Below are positions 1 through 7,894 of a DNA stretch of 16,695 nt, piece by piece. Position numbers and translations under genes: made by a program. The notes beneath the pieces are model-generated. The model was not told where the DNA came from, searched no databases, and was given only the letters and a program-made list of their open reading frames with translations. Each line of letters opens with the position of its first letter. Positions within the stretch are counted from its first letter, which is position 1. Source of the DNA: JADCCX01 sp031372765 (GTDB lineage Bacteria > Pseudomonadota > Alphaproteobacteria > Rhizobiales > Beijerinckiaceae); assembly GCA_031372765.1 (NCBI GenBank), contig JANMLW010000245.1, forward strand, positions 1 to 16,695, given 5' to 3'.

Positions 1-315
1 CGCATCATCAAGGTGTCGCCAGCCCGGATCATGCGCCGCCACATCCTGCCCAACACCCTAACGCCGGTGATGGTGGCGGCCACGCTCAATCTTGGCCTTG
101 CTATCCTTTCGGAAGCAACCCTGTCGTTTCTCGGCGTCGGAATGCCCATCACGCAGCCCTCGCTCGGCACACTGATCCGCATCGGCAACCAGTATCTCTT
201 CTCCGGCTCGTGGTGGCTTATTGTCTTTCCGGCCCTTCAACTTGGCTTGATCGTCTTGTCGGTCAACCTTCTGGGTGACTGGTTGCGCGATGCCCTCAAC
301 CCCAAACTCCGCTGA
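1..315 (+). CDS. Dipeptide/oligopeptide ABC transporter permease, DppC/OppC type (5' end outside the window)
   Basis: This is the C-terminal 104 residues of an inner-membrane permease of the BPD_transp_1 family. The frame is open from base 1 and ends with TGA at 313-315. The visible part starts inside the EAA cytoplasmic loop (RIMRRHILPN), which in OppC/DppC contacts the ATPase. It continues through the helix motif EATLSFLGVG and a last hydrophobic segment (WWLIVFPALQLGLIVLSVNLLG), and ends with the family-typical GDWLRDALNPKLR tail. The first amidohydrolase gene starts 17 bases downstream, and the two ATPases that should power this permease follow it. A solute-binding protein and a DppB-type permease would be expected just upstream of the window. 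The substrate cannot be read from this fragment. Confidence 0.93.
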   Translation, partial: RIIKVSPARIMRRHILPNTLTPVMVAATLNLGLAILSEATLSFLGVGMPITQPSLGTLIRIGNQYLFSGSWWLIVFPALQLGLIVLSVNLLGDWLRDALNPKLR

Positions 316-332
316 TCGACAGGATCCACGCC

Positions 333-1532
333 ATGCCGCATGATCTGTTCATTCGCAATGTTCGCCCGATGGCCGGGCCTGCGACCGATGTGCTGGTGAA
401 GGCCGGCAAGATCGCTGTGATTGGTCACGAACTCCGTGCTCCAGCAGGTGTAGCGACCGAGGACGGTGGCGGCCATCTCCTGCTGCCCGGGCTGGTCGAG
501 GCCCATACCCATCTCGACAAGAGCCTTCTCGGCCAGCCCTGGTACACCAATCAGGTTGGCCCAAAGCTGCTCGACAAGATCGATAACGAGCGGCTGAACA
601 AGCGCAGCCTTGGGATGGAGCCCTATCAGCAGTCCTTCCGCCAGACAGTCCAATCATCGCGGCTTGGATCAACCCATATCCGCAGCCATGTCGATGTCGA
701 TACAGATCACGGCATGTGGGGCATCGAAGGCATCATGCGGATGCGTGAGGAGTGCCATGACATTATCGATGTCGAGATTGTCGCCTTTCCGCAGTCGGGC
801 CTGCTGCGGCGGCCCGGCACACTCGAACTGATGCATGAAGCCATGAGACTAGGCGCAGAGATTGTCGGCGGACTCGATCCTTGCGCCATCGACCGCGACC
901 CGAAGGGCCATCTCGATGCGGTCTTTGGCCTGTGCCAGACCTATGGCAAGCCGCTGGACATTCACCTGCACGAGGCGGGCGAAATGGGTGTCTTTTCGAC
1001 CGATCTTATCATCGAACGCACACGAGCGCTCGGCATGCAGGGCAAGGTCACGATCAGTCACGCCTTCTGTCTGGGCTCGCCGGACCGCGACATGATTGAT
1101 CCGCTGATCGCGCAACTGGCCGAACTCGACATCGCAATCATGACAACCGGTCCCGCCAGTCGTCCCGCGCCGCCGGTCAGGAAGTTGCTGGAAGCGGGCA
1201 TCCGCGTCTGCTCGGGCTCGGATGGCATCCGCGACACCTGGGGGCCCTATGGCAATGGCGACATGCTGGAGCGCGCCATGTTCGTGGGCCTGCGCAACAA
1301 CTTCCGCCGCGATGACGAGATGGCGCTGGCCTTCAAGGTGGTCACCACGGAAGGCGCAAAGGTCATGGAAATCGAAGGCTATGGGCTTGGCGTAGGTTGC
1401 AATGCCGACCTGCTGATCGTGCCGGGCGAAAGCGTGGCGGATGCCATCGTCAGCCGGTCTCCCCAACGCCGTGTCATCAAGCGCGGAAAGATCGTTGCAC
1501 GCGATGGCCTATCGACCCTAAAGGCGCTGTGA
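333..1532 (+). CDS. Amidohydrolase, cytosine deaminase-like (CodA-type metal-dependent hydrolase)
   Basis: A 399-residue cytosolic enzyme of the amidohydrolase superfamily, closest in pattern to the cytosine deaminase/N-isopropylammelide hydrolase branch, which hydrolyses C-N bonds in rings or amides. The metal and catalytic motifs are complete: HTHLDK at residues 58-63 (first HxH), HLHEAGE at 211-217 (metal His plus the catalytic Glu three residues later, as in CodA), SHAF at 242-245 and SGSDGIRD at 294-301 (catalytic Asp 297). Small beta domains flank the TIM barrel (residues 4-50, and the last ~55 including NADLLIVPG). The ATG at 333 is 17 bases after the permease stop. The stop overlaps the next start as TGATG. 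Placement inside an ABC import operon suggests it acts on the imported compound. True cytosine deaminase activity is not proven; a triazine, pyrimidine or lactam substrate is equally possible. Confidence 0.9.
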   Translation: MPHDLFIRNVRPMAGPATDVLVKAGKIAVIGHELRAPAGVATEDGGGHLLLPGLVEAHTHLDKSLLGQPWYTNQVGPKLLDKIDNERLNKRSLGMEPYQQSFRQTVQSSRLGSTHIRSHVDVDTDHGMWGIEGIMRMREECHDIIDVEIVAFPQSGLLRRPGTLELMHEAMRLGAEIVGGLDPCAIDRDPKGHLDAVFGLCQTYGKPLDIHLHEAGEMGVFSTDLIIERTRALGMQGKVTISHAFCLGSPDRDMIDPLIAQLAELDIAIMTTGPASRPAPPVRKLLEAGIRVCSGSDGIRDTWGPYGNGDMLERAMFVGLRNNFRRDDEMALAFKVVTTEGAKVMEIEGYGLGVGCNADLLIVPGESVADAIVSRSPQRRVIKRGKIVARDGLSTLKAL

Positions 1533-3034
1533 TGCTGAAGGCCGCTGCCAGACCAGAGGGCCGGATTCTGCTGACAGCGCGCTGGCTGGTTGGTCATCGC
1601 GACGGGCGGCATTGCCTCCATGAGAATGGCGAGATCGTTTTCGAGGATGGCAAGGTCATCTTCGTCGGTCACGACTTTCCCGGTAAGGTCGCCCGGCGGC
1701 ACGACTATGGCGAGGCCCTGATCGGCCCTGGCTTTGTTGATCTCGATGCCCTGTCGGATCTCGATACGACCATTCTCGCCTATGACAATCAGCCTGCCTG
1801 GAAGAAAGGCCGGGTCTGGCCGCGCAGCTATCTTGAAGCCGGTCCTTGCGAGATGTATTCACGCGAGGAACTTGCATTCCAGAAACTCCACGCCTTCGCT
1901 ACGCTGATCCGCAACGGGATCACGACTGCGCTGCCCATCGCCTCCCTGTTCTACCGCGCCTGGGGGGAAACGGTGGAGGAATTCGAGGATGCAGCCGAAG
2001 CTGCGGCGAGCCTTGGCATCCGCGCCTATCTTGGACCGGGATACCGGACGGGAAACCAGCTCGTCGAGGCTGACGGTGCCATCACCACCCACTATGACGA
2101 GCCGCGCGGACTGGCGGAACTGGAGGCAGCCATCGCCTATTGCGAGAGACTTGAGGGTGCGGCGGACGGCCTGATCCGCACGATGCTGGCTCCGGACCGG
2201 GTCGAGACCTGTACGCCGGAATTGCTGCGGCGAACCGCTGCCGCAGGTCGACGCCTTGGCGTACCGGTGCGCCTTCACTGCTGCCAGTCGAAGACAGAAT
2301 ACGAACTCGTGCTCAAGCAGCACGGCATGAGCCCGCCGGAATGGCTGCAGAGCCTCGGATTCCTGAGCGAGCGCACACTTCTGCCGCACGGCACCTACGT
2401 CTCCGGCAGTCGCCAGATTTCCCGTCCGGGACACGACCTCGAGATCATCCGCGATGCGGGGTCCACGATTGTGCATTGCCCGCTGGTTTCAGGACGTCAT
2501 GGCGGTTCCATCGACCATTTCGGGCGCTACAGGGAGATGGGACTGAAGATCGGACTCGGCACGGATACCAGCCCGCCAGACATGATCATCAACATGCAGG
2601 TCGGTATGATCCTGTGCCGGGTCATGGCCGGCAGTGTCACAGCCTGCCGTAGCGAGGACTACTATGATGCTGCCACCATCGGCGGCGCTGACGCGCTTGG
2701 CCGGCCCGATCTTGGGCGCCTGCAGCAGGGTTCGCGCGCGGATATCACTGTCTTCCGGCTGGATCGCCCGCATAGCGGACAGGTCATTGACCCGATCCAG
2801 ACAATGTTTCTGACCGGTCATGGCCGTGACATGTCCGATGTGGTGATCGATGGCCGTTTTGTCATGCAGGATGGCCTCATTCCCGGCATCGACGAGAAGG
2901 CAGACAATGCACGCGCCCAGCGCCAGTTCGAGCATGTCATGTCGCAATACCCGCAGCGGACGCTTGGCCATCCTCAGCCAAGCGAAATCTTCTCATCCAG
3001 CTATCCTGTCATCCGTAGCCGGGAGTCGACGTGA
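1532..3034 (+). CDS. Amidohydrolase/chlorohydrolase-like protein lacking the N-terminal HxH motif
   Basis: A 500-residue member of the amidohydrolase superfamily, resembling the TrzA/AtzA/SsnA-type chlorohydrolase group. The ATG at 1532 shares its A with the preceding TGA. The frame is open back to 1397, but that part lies inside the upstream gene, so the overlapping ATG is preferred. The N-terminal beta domain (residues 11-65) leads to GPGFVD (65-70). There the usual PGFVDxHxH becomes D-L-D-A-L, so the two metal histidines are Asp72 and Leu74. Later motifs are kept: RLHC at 247-250 with Gln252, LPHGT at 284-288, VHCP at 314-317 and GTDTSPPD at 343-350. The stop overlaps the next gene by one base. 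It may use one metal, bind metal differently, or belong to a subfamily with a shifted active site. Substrate unknown; by context it acts in the same pathway as its neighbour. Confidence 0.87.
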   Translation: MLKAAARPEGRILLTARWLVGHRDGRHCLHENGEIVFEDGKVIFVGHDFPGKVARRHDYGEALIGPGFVDLDALSDLDTTILAYDNQPAWKKGRVWPRSYLEAGPCEMYSREELAFQKLHAFATLIRNGITTALPIASLFYRAWGETVEEFEDAAEAAASLGIRAYLGPGYRTGNQLVEADGAITTHYDEPRGLAELEAAIAYCERLEGAADGLIRTMLAPDRVETCTPELLRRTAAAGRRLGVPVRLHCCQSKTEYELVLKQHGMSPPEWLQSLGFLSERTLLPHGTYVSGSRQISRPGHDLEIIRDAGSTIVHCPLVSGRHGGSIDHFGRYREMGLKIGLGTDTSPPDMIINMQVGMILCRVMAGSVTACRSEDYYDAATIGGADALGRPDLGRLQQGSRADITVFRLDRPHSGQVIDPIQTMFLTGHGRDMSDVVIDGRFVMQDGLIPGIDEKADNARAQRQFEHVMSQYPQRTLGHPQPSEIFSSSYPVIRSREST

Positions 3035-4006
3035 TGGATCCAGCCGCACTTTTGTCGATCCGGGATCTGCAGGTGGTCTTCGATGGACGCCGTGGTCCAT
3101 TGACCGCGCTCGACGGCGTATCGTTCGATATCGCACCCGGCGAGATTCTAGGGGTAGTTGGTGAATCGGGAGCTGGTAAATCGCTGACAGGCACCGCTGT
3201 CATCGGACTGCTCGATCCACCGGGTCGCATTGCCGGAGGCAGTATCTATCTGGCAGGTCGCCGCATCGACAACCTGCCGGCCGAGGACATGCGCAAACTG
3301 CGCGGGCGTGAGATTGGCGCGATCTTTCAGGATCCGCTCACCTCGCTGCACCCTTTGCTCAAGGTTGGTGACCAGATCGTCGAGACAATCCTGACACATT
3401 TGCCGGTCAGCCGATCAGAAGCACGCGACCGGGCGTTGAAATTGCTGGTGGAGGTCGGCATTCCGGCAGCCGAGATGCGGATCGACCATTTCCCACATCA
3501 GTTTTCTGGTGGGATGCGCCAGCGTGTGGTGATTGCACTCGCACTGTGTGCCGAGCCAAGGCTGATTATCGCGGACGAGCCAACGACAGCCCTCGATGTC
3601 TCGGTCCAGGCTCAGATTACAACACTCCTCAAGAAGCTTTGCCGCGAACATGGCACCGCGATCATGCTCGTTACGCACGATATGGGAGTCATTGCAGAAA
3701 CCGCAGACCGCGTGGCTGTCATGTATGCTGGGCGCGTTATCGAGATTGGGCCGGTGGAAGAGGTGACGCGCCGTCCAAGCCATCCGTATACAGCAGGTCT
3801 GATGGCCTCAATTCCCAGCGTTCATCGCCGCAACACCACACTCAATCAGATCGATGGCGCGATGCCGCGCCTCAATGCAATGCCTGCAGGATGTGCTTTT
3901 CATCCTCGCTGCGGGCGTGTTGTGCCCCTGTGCAATACCTTAAGGCCCGAACTTGGCGAGGGCGTTCATACATCGGCCTGTCATGTGCCGCTAAGGGAGC
4001 CGTCCA

Positions 4007-4014
<8 letters not shown>
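3034..4014 (+). CDS. Peptide/nickel-type ABC transporter ATPase, DppD/OppD type
   Basis: A 326-residue cytoplasmic ATPase that should pair with the DppF-type protein encoded next to it. Walker A GESGAGKS is at residues 43-50, Q-loop Gln99, signature FSGGMRQR at 157-164, Walker B LIIADEP at 177-183, D-loop ALD, and switch His215 in VTHD. The C-terminal oligo_HPY region (from about 235) has four cysteines (287, 293, 300, 316) in the CAFHPRC layout seen in Opp/Dpp ATPases, where a 4Fe-4S cluster has been found in some members. The ATG at 3034 overlaps the upstream TGA by one base. A GTG directly before it (3031) would add one residue and cannot be excluded. The 3' end overlaps the next gene by 8 bases. 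Family assignment is secure; the substrate is not. Confidence 0.95.
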
Positions 4015-4975
<961 letters not shown>

Positions 4976-5060
4976 TCGTGCTCAAAAGCGTATTGAGGAC
5001 TGATGAGGCCGCTGATCATCAGCGTTTTCCCCTGAAGATGAATGCGAACCTGGCGCCAGT

Positions 5061-5105
5061 TACGGACATTGCGGTTGAAGGCTTGAACTGACGACTGCGG
5101 ACATT
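5061..5105 (+). repeat. Copy A of a diverged 45-bp repeat flanking the integrase/higA segment
   Basis: ACATTGCGG (5066-5074), then an 18-base spacer, then GACTGCGGACATT (5093-5105). The same two blocks with the same 18-base spacer recur at 6116-6160. The first block is identical (9/9) and the second differs at one base (12/13), while the spacers are mostly different. GGACATT also occurs twice inside this copy. It lies in the 187-base gap between the ABC operon and the integrase remnant, where I see no gene. It may be a remnant of an attachment or recombinase site, or one of the dispersed degenerate intergenic repeats of rhizobial genomes. Confidence 0.55.
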
Positions 5106-5162
5106 CAGTTCGGAGCAAAAGAGGTGCCGACGGCGGTGCCGCGCGCGATCGGCACTGAGGCT

Positions 5163-5575
5163 TCAGATCTCGGTCTGCTCCGACAACACCAGCGCATCAT
5201 CTGCCTCGATCCCAAGATACCTCACAGTGCTTTCCAGCTTGGTGTGCCCGAGCAGCAGCTGACAGGCACGCAGGTTGCCGGTGCGCTTGTAGACCATAGC
5301 GACCTTCGTCCGACGCAGGCTATGGGTATCATAGTTGGGTGGATCAAGGCCGATCATGGTGATCCAGTCATCGAGGAGGCGCACGTATTGCCTCGTTGTC
5401 AGGTGCCCGTCTGCATTGCTGCGGCTGGGGAAGAGCCAATCACCATTTCGGGCAACCTGTATATGCATCCAGTTCGTGATGGCATCGCGGGTTGGTTCTG
5501 TCAGTTCAAATGGGACTGGCCGACTTGTCTTTTGCTGGATCACAGTGGACCGCGTTCGGATGGCCAACCCGGCGA
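5163..5575 (-). pseudogene. Tyrosine recombinase (phage-type integrase), 5'-truncated remnant
   Basis: The minus-strand frame ending at the stop at 5163-5165 encodes the C-terminal catalytic part of a small tyrosine recombinase similar to the roughly 200-residue integrases common in Rhizobiales. Visible are the beta-hairpin lysine in VIQQKTSRPV, THSLRRTK with the box II His (5322-5324) and Arg (5313-5315), LLGHTKLESTVRY with the His and the tyrosine nucleophile (5217-5219), and the tail DDALVLSEQTEI. The part that should carry the first catalytic Arg is missing. Homology fades just upstream of GLAIRTR, near 5570-5577. The frame stays open to 5717, but that extra stretch is antisense to higB/higA and does not look like integrase. 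Without the first Arg the protein should be inactive. It abuts a higB fragment, so a deletion or recombination probably joined the two. Confidence 0.82.
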
Positions 5576-5641
5576 AAGGTCTACATCCGGAATGTCCTGA
5601 CGCATTCCGAATACGACCGTGGCGCATGGAAGAGGAGTTGA
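5576..5641 (+). pseudogene. higB: HigB-like toxin, C-terminal fragment only
   Basis: In the plus-strand frame ending with TGA at 5639-5641, the last codons read KVYIRNVLTH then SEYDRGAWKRS. This matches the C-terminal end of the HigB_toxin (RelE-fold mRNA interferase) family, whose members commonly end in a V-x-T-H-x-E-Y-D-x-x-x-W pattern. The frame stays open further upstream, but those codons (SQWTAFGWPTRR) are antisense to the integrase remnant and are not toxin-like. About 20 residues of a roughly 100-residue toxin remain, too little for activity. The stop lies two bases before the higA start, the normal higB-higA spacing. Recognition rests on a short stretch, so the family call is likely but not certain. 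Confidence 0.68.
5633..5637 (+). promoter_or_regulatory. Ribosome binding site deciding the higA start
   Basis: AGGAG lies inside the last codons of the higB remnant, six bases before the ATG at 5644. It supports 5644 over the in-frame ATG at 5626, which lies upstream of this site and has no clear ribosome binding site of its own. Confidence 0.6.
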
Positions 5642-5643
5642 CG

Positions 5644-6069
5644 ATGGCAGAAGCAAGGCACTCCACCCTAGACGTACAGGCCATTCTTGCGGCGTGGCAA
5701 CCACTTCGCGATCTCATGGGCGTCGGTGTTGTGCGTTCTGCACAGGACTATGCGCGCGCCAATGTTTTGGTCGCACGCATCATCGATGAGATTGGTGAAG
5801 ATGAAAATCACCCGCTCACTGAAGTACTTGACCTGATCGATGACCAGGTGAGCGCCTATGAAGCGCGGACGGTCGAGATTCCCGACGCAGACCCGCGGGA
5901 GGTGCTGCGCTTCCTGATGGAAAGCCATGGCTTGCGGCAGGAGGACCTCGCAGATTGCGCTCCTCAGAGCCGCATCTCCGATATTCTGAATGGTCGCAGA
6001 ACAATCAGCAAAGGAATTGCGAAGGCCTTGGCACAAAGGTTCAGGATAAAGGCGGATGCATTCCTTTGA
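5644..6069 (+). CDS. higA: HigA-like antitoxin / helix-turn-helix regulator
   Basis: A 141-residue cytosolic protein. Residues 1-80 are mostly helical and acidic. Residues 83-137 form a Cro/C1-type helix-turn-helix of the HigA kind (EVLRFLMESHGLRQEDLA, then SRISDILNGRRTISKGIAKA and LAQRF). HigA antitoxins neutralise HigB, a ribosome-dependent mRNA interferase, and repress their own promoter. Here the gene is complete but only the last ~20 codons of the toxin remain directly upstream, so it is an orphan antitoxin. The usual promoter upstream of higB is gone, so expression would depend on a new or cryptic promoter inside the integrase remnant. It could have drifted into a stand-alone regulator or an anti-addiction protein. 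Confidence 0.83.
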   Translation: MAEARHSTLDVQAILAAWQPLRDLMGVGVVRSAQDYARANVLVARIIDEIGEDENHPLTEVLDLIDDQVSAYEARTVEIPDADPREVLRFLMESHGLRQEDLADCAPQSRISDILNGRRTISKGIAKALAQRFRIKADAFL

Positions 6070-6115
6070 CTCGGCACGGAATGAATTAACATATACTATG
6101 GAATGTTGAGTCAGG

Positions 6116-6160
6116 TGCGTACATTGCGGCTCTGAGTGAGAATTGGTGACTGCTGACATT
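6116..6160 (+). repeat. Copy B of the diverged 45-bp repeat
   Basis: ACATTGCGG (6121-6129), an 18-base spacer and GACTGCTGACATT (6148-6160), in the same orientation as copy A at 5061-5105 and about 1055 bases from it. It lies in the 225-base gap between the end of higA and the end of the convergent LysR gene. The rest of that gap shows only a T-rich run near 6175-6182 without a convincing stem. Confidence 0.55.
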
Positions 6161-6294
6161 TTGAGCGTCGCGAGCATTTTTTTCAGCTCTGATTGTGGAG
6201 TATGGAATGAGATTGTTCAATTTCATATTGATGGTGCAATCAGCGCCAGCGCCCATCAGCGTTGAGCTATCCTGGGACACATGGATGATATGGA

Positions 6295-7185
6295 TCAGAA
6301 CCGTGTGTTGGCGGCGAGCGTCGCCACCATGAATGATGCGAATAGCTCGATCCGCGGGTTGTTGGCGGATTGCCCGTAATAAACGATGGAGATATCTGTA
6401 TCGAGTGGACGGTATTCAGGCAGGACAATTTCCATCCGGCCGTCAGCCAGTTGATCGGCCACGATGAACCTCGGAAGCATGGCGATACCGAAGCCGGTAC
6501 TGGTTATCGCCGCGATCGTTTTGGGATCGTTCGCAGCGATTGCACTGTGCAAACGGATTGAAATGAGGCCCTGAGCGCCGATCAGATTCAGTTGATGGTC
6601 AAGCTGAAACCCGATAAAATGATGGTGGTGCAAATCTTCCAATGATTTTGGGGTGCCGTAGGTTTTCAAATAGGCGCTGCTGGCAACCAGAAATTGCGTG
6701 GCTGTGCCCAGTTTGCGCCGTATCAGGCTGCTGTCAGAAAGCGTACCAATCCTTACGGCAAGATCGAAGTCCCCGGTGATCAGATCGACCACAGTGTTCG
6801 AGACAACAAGCTCAAGCCGGATGCCGGGATAAAGAGCGGCAAAGCGGCCAATCACCGGGGCAATGAGGTCTGCCGCAAAGGTGAAGGGCACGGATATTCT
6901 CAGATTGCCAACCGGATTGGCTTTTTCCGCCTCAATTCCGGCCATGGCATTCTCGACAGTGGTCACTATCTGTTGGGCCTGAATTGCAAGTCTCCTGCCC
7001 TGATCGGTCAACCGGTTTTGCCGGGTCGTGCGGACAACCAGTTGCAGGCCAAGGTTTCCTTCCAGATCAGCAATATGGGCTGTGACAGTGGAGGGCGGCA
7101 GGCCGAGCTTGCGCGCGGCCTTTGAAAAACTGCCCGTTTCGGCAAGGGCCGCAAAAGTGACGAGATGATTCAGATTGCGATACAT
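6295..7185 (-). CDS. LysR-family transcriptional regulator
   Basis: A 296-residue DNA-binding regulator of normal LysR length. The N-terminal winged helix-turn-helix covers about residues 5-64, with the family pattern FAALAETGSFSKAARKLGLP, then STVTAHIADLE, then RTTRQNRLTDQGRRL. A linker helix follows, then the periplasmic-binding-protein-like effector domain from about 90 (GNLRISVPFTFAADLIAP) to the end, including DFDLAVRIG, which is typical of the CrgA/AphB-like branch. It is transcribed away from the flavin reductase operon and shares a 127-base intergenic region with it. By the usual LysR arrangement it probably controls itself and that operon in response to a small aromatic, quinone or electrophile; the ligand is an inference. 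The ATG at 7185 gives the standard MxxNLNHLVTF opening. Confidence 0.93.
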   Translation of the reverse strand: MYRNLNHLVTFAALAETGSFSKAARKLGLPPSTVTAHIADLEGNLGLQLVVRTTRQNRLTDQGRRLAIQAQQIVTTVENAMAGIEAEKANPVGNLRISVPFTFAADLIAPVIGRFAALYPGIRLELVVSNTVVDLITGDFDLAVRIGTLSDSSLIRRKLGTATQFLVASSAYLKTYGTPKSLEDLHHHHFIGFQLDHQLNLIGAQGLISIRLHSAIAANDPKTIAAITSTGFGIAMLPRFIVADQLADGRMEIVLPEYRPLDTDISIVYYGQSANNPRIELFASFMVATLAANTRF

Positions 7186-7200
7186 TATCCAGATATCCGA

Positions 7201-7221
7201 ATTATAACTTCAGATTATAGT
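7201..7221. promoter_or_regulatory. Candidate LysR operator (interrupted palindrome)
   Basis: ATTATAA (7201-7207), seven bases, then TTATAGT (7215-7221): six of seven arm positions are complementary, and the inner TATAA/TTATA arms match perfectly. The size and the AT-rich arms fit a LysR-type T-N11-A recognition site. It sits 16 bases upstream of the LysR start codon and about 90 bases upstream of the flavin reductase start, as expected for a divergent promoter. Not confirmed by any second copy. Confidence 0.35.
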
Positions 7222-7312
7222 CATAGTTTTCGAAATTGAGAATGATATTTTGCCTTACAGAGCAACTGCATCGTTAGGGAATGTCCATCCTGACACGATC
7301 TGGAGACATAGA

Positions 7313-7891
7313 ATGACTGCCAAAATCAAACTCGGACTCATTATTGGCAGCGGCCGCCCTGCTCGCTTTGCTGACAAGATCGTCAAGTGGGCTGAAAAGC
7401 AGATTGTTGCTGATGGTCGCTACGAGGTGACAATCATTGATCCCCGCGGATTGGGTGTAACCGCCTGGCACGAAGACATGATGCCGGAAAATCTGGCCGC
7501 GCTCAGATCAGCTCTTGCAAAAGCTGACGCGTTCTTGATCGTTACGCCTGAGTTCAACCATTCCTTTCCGGCGTCGCTTAAATCTTTGATTGATGCTGGC
7601 AAGGCAGAATGGGAGGCTAAACCAGTGGCATTCCTGTCTTATGGCGGCATTTCAGGTGGGTTGCGCGCTGTTGAGGGCTTGCGGCTTGTGCTGGCAGAAT
7701 TGCACGCTGTGACCTTGCGCGATTCAGTCAGCTTCGCGATGCCCTTTCAACGGTTCTCGGATGATGGCGTCTTGAGTGACCCTGCCCATGCAGAGAGTGC
7801 AATGGCTCTGCTGCTCAATCGGCTGAACTGGTGGGCCAATGCGTTGAACGGGGCGCGAACAGCGCAACCCTATGCATCAAGCATTGCGTGA
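7313..7891 (+). CDS. NADPH-dependent FMN/quinone reductase (flavodoxin-like fold)
   Basis: A 192-residue cytosolic flavoprotein of the NADPH-dependent FMN reductase family (FMN_red), which reduces flavins, quinones, azo compounds or chromate. The FMN phosphate loop GSGRPAR is at residues 12-18. The flavin-binding stretch TPEFNHSFPASLKSLID is at 78-94, close to the family's PEYN-x-S-x-P-x-x-LKN-x-ID. The glycine-rich SYGGISGG is at 109-116. The start at 7313 is preceded by TGGAGA seven bases upstream. The frame is open to 7250, but that lies in the promoter region and has no ribosome binding site. It is the first gene of a four-gene operon under the divergent LysR gene. The MFS start follows its stop after three bases, so reduction and export may be coupled. 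Confidence 0.92.
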   Translation: MTAKIKLGLIIGSGRPARFADKIVKWAEKQIVADGRYEVTIIDPRGLGVTAWHEDMMPENLAALRSALAKADAFLIVTPEFNHSFPASLKSLIDAGKAEWEAKPVAFLSYGGISGGLRAVEGLRLVLAELHAVTLRDSVSFAMPFQRFSDDGVLSDPAHAESAMALLLNRLNWWANALNGARTAQPYASSIA

Positions 7892-7894
7892 AAC

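Noticed and set aside
1397..1531. Upstream extension of the second amidohydrolase frame
   Set aside because: It lies entirely inside the first amidohydrolase gene. The ATG at 1532, overlapping the stop, is the better start and gives a normal N-terminal beta domain.
849..2476. Long minus-strand open frames (849-1466 and 1859-2476)
   Set aside because: Antisense shadows of two clear amidohydrolase genes; their translations show no domain-like pattern.
3031..3033. GTG start for the DppD-type ATPase
   Set aside because: It is possible and adds a single residue, but the ATG at 3034 repeats the TGATG coupling seen at the upstream junction, so it was preferred.
5576..5717. N-terminal extension of the integrase frame on the minus strand
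   Set aside because: The frame is open, but the residues are antisense to higB/higA and do not resemble any recombinase N-terminus.
6167..6182. T-rich run after higA as a terminator
   Set aside because: There are seven or so T residues, but no stem longer than three pairs directly before them.
7250..7312. Upstream extension of the flavin reductase
   Set aside because: It falls in the promoter region and has no ribosome binding site. The ATG at 7313 has TGGAGA at good spacing and directly precedes the first beta strand.
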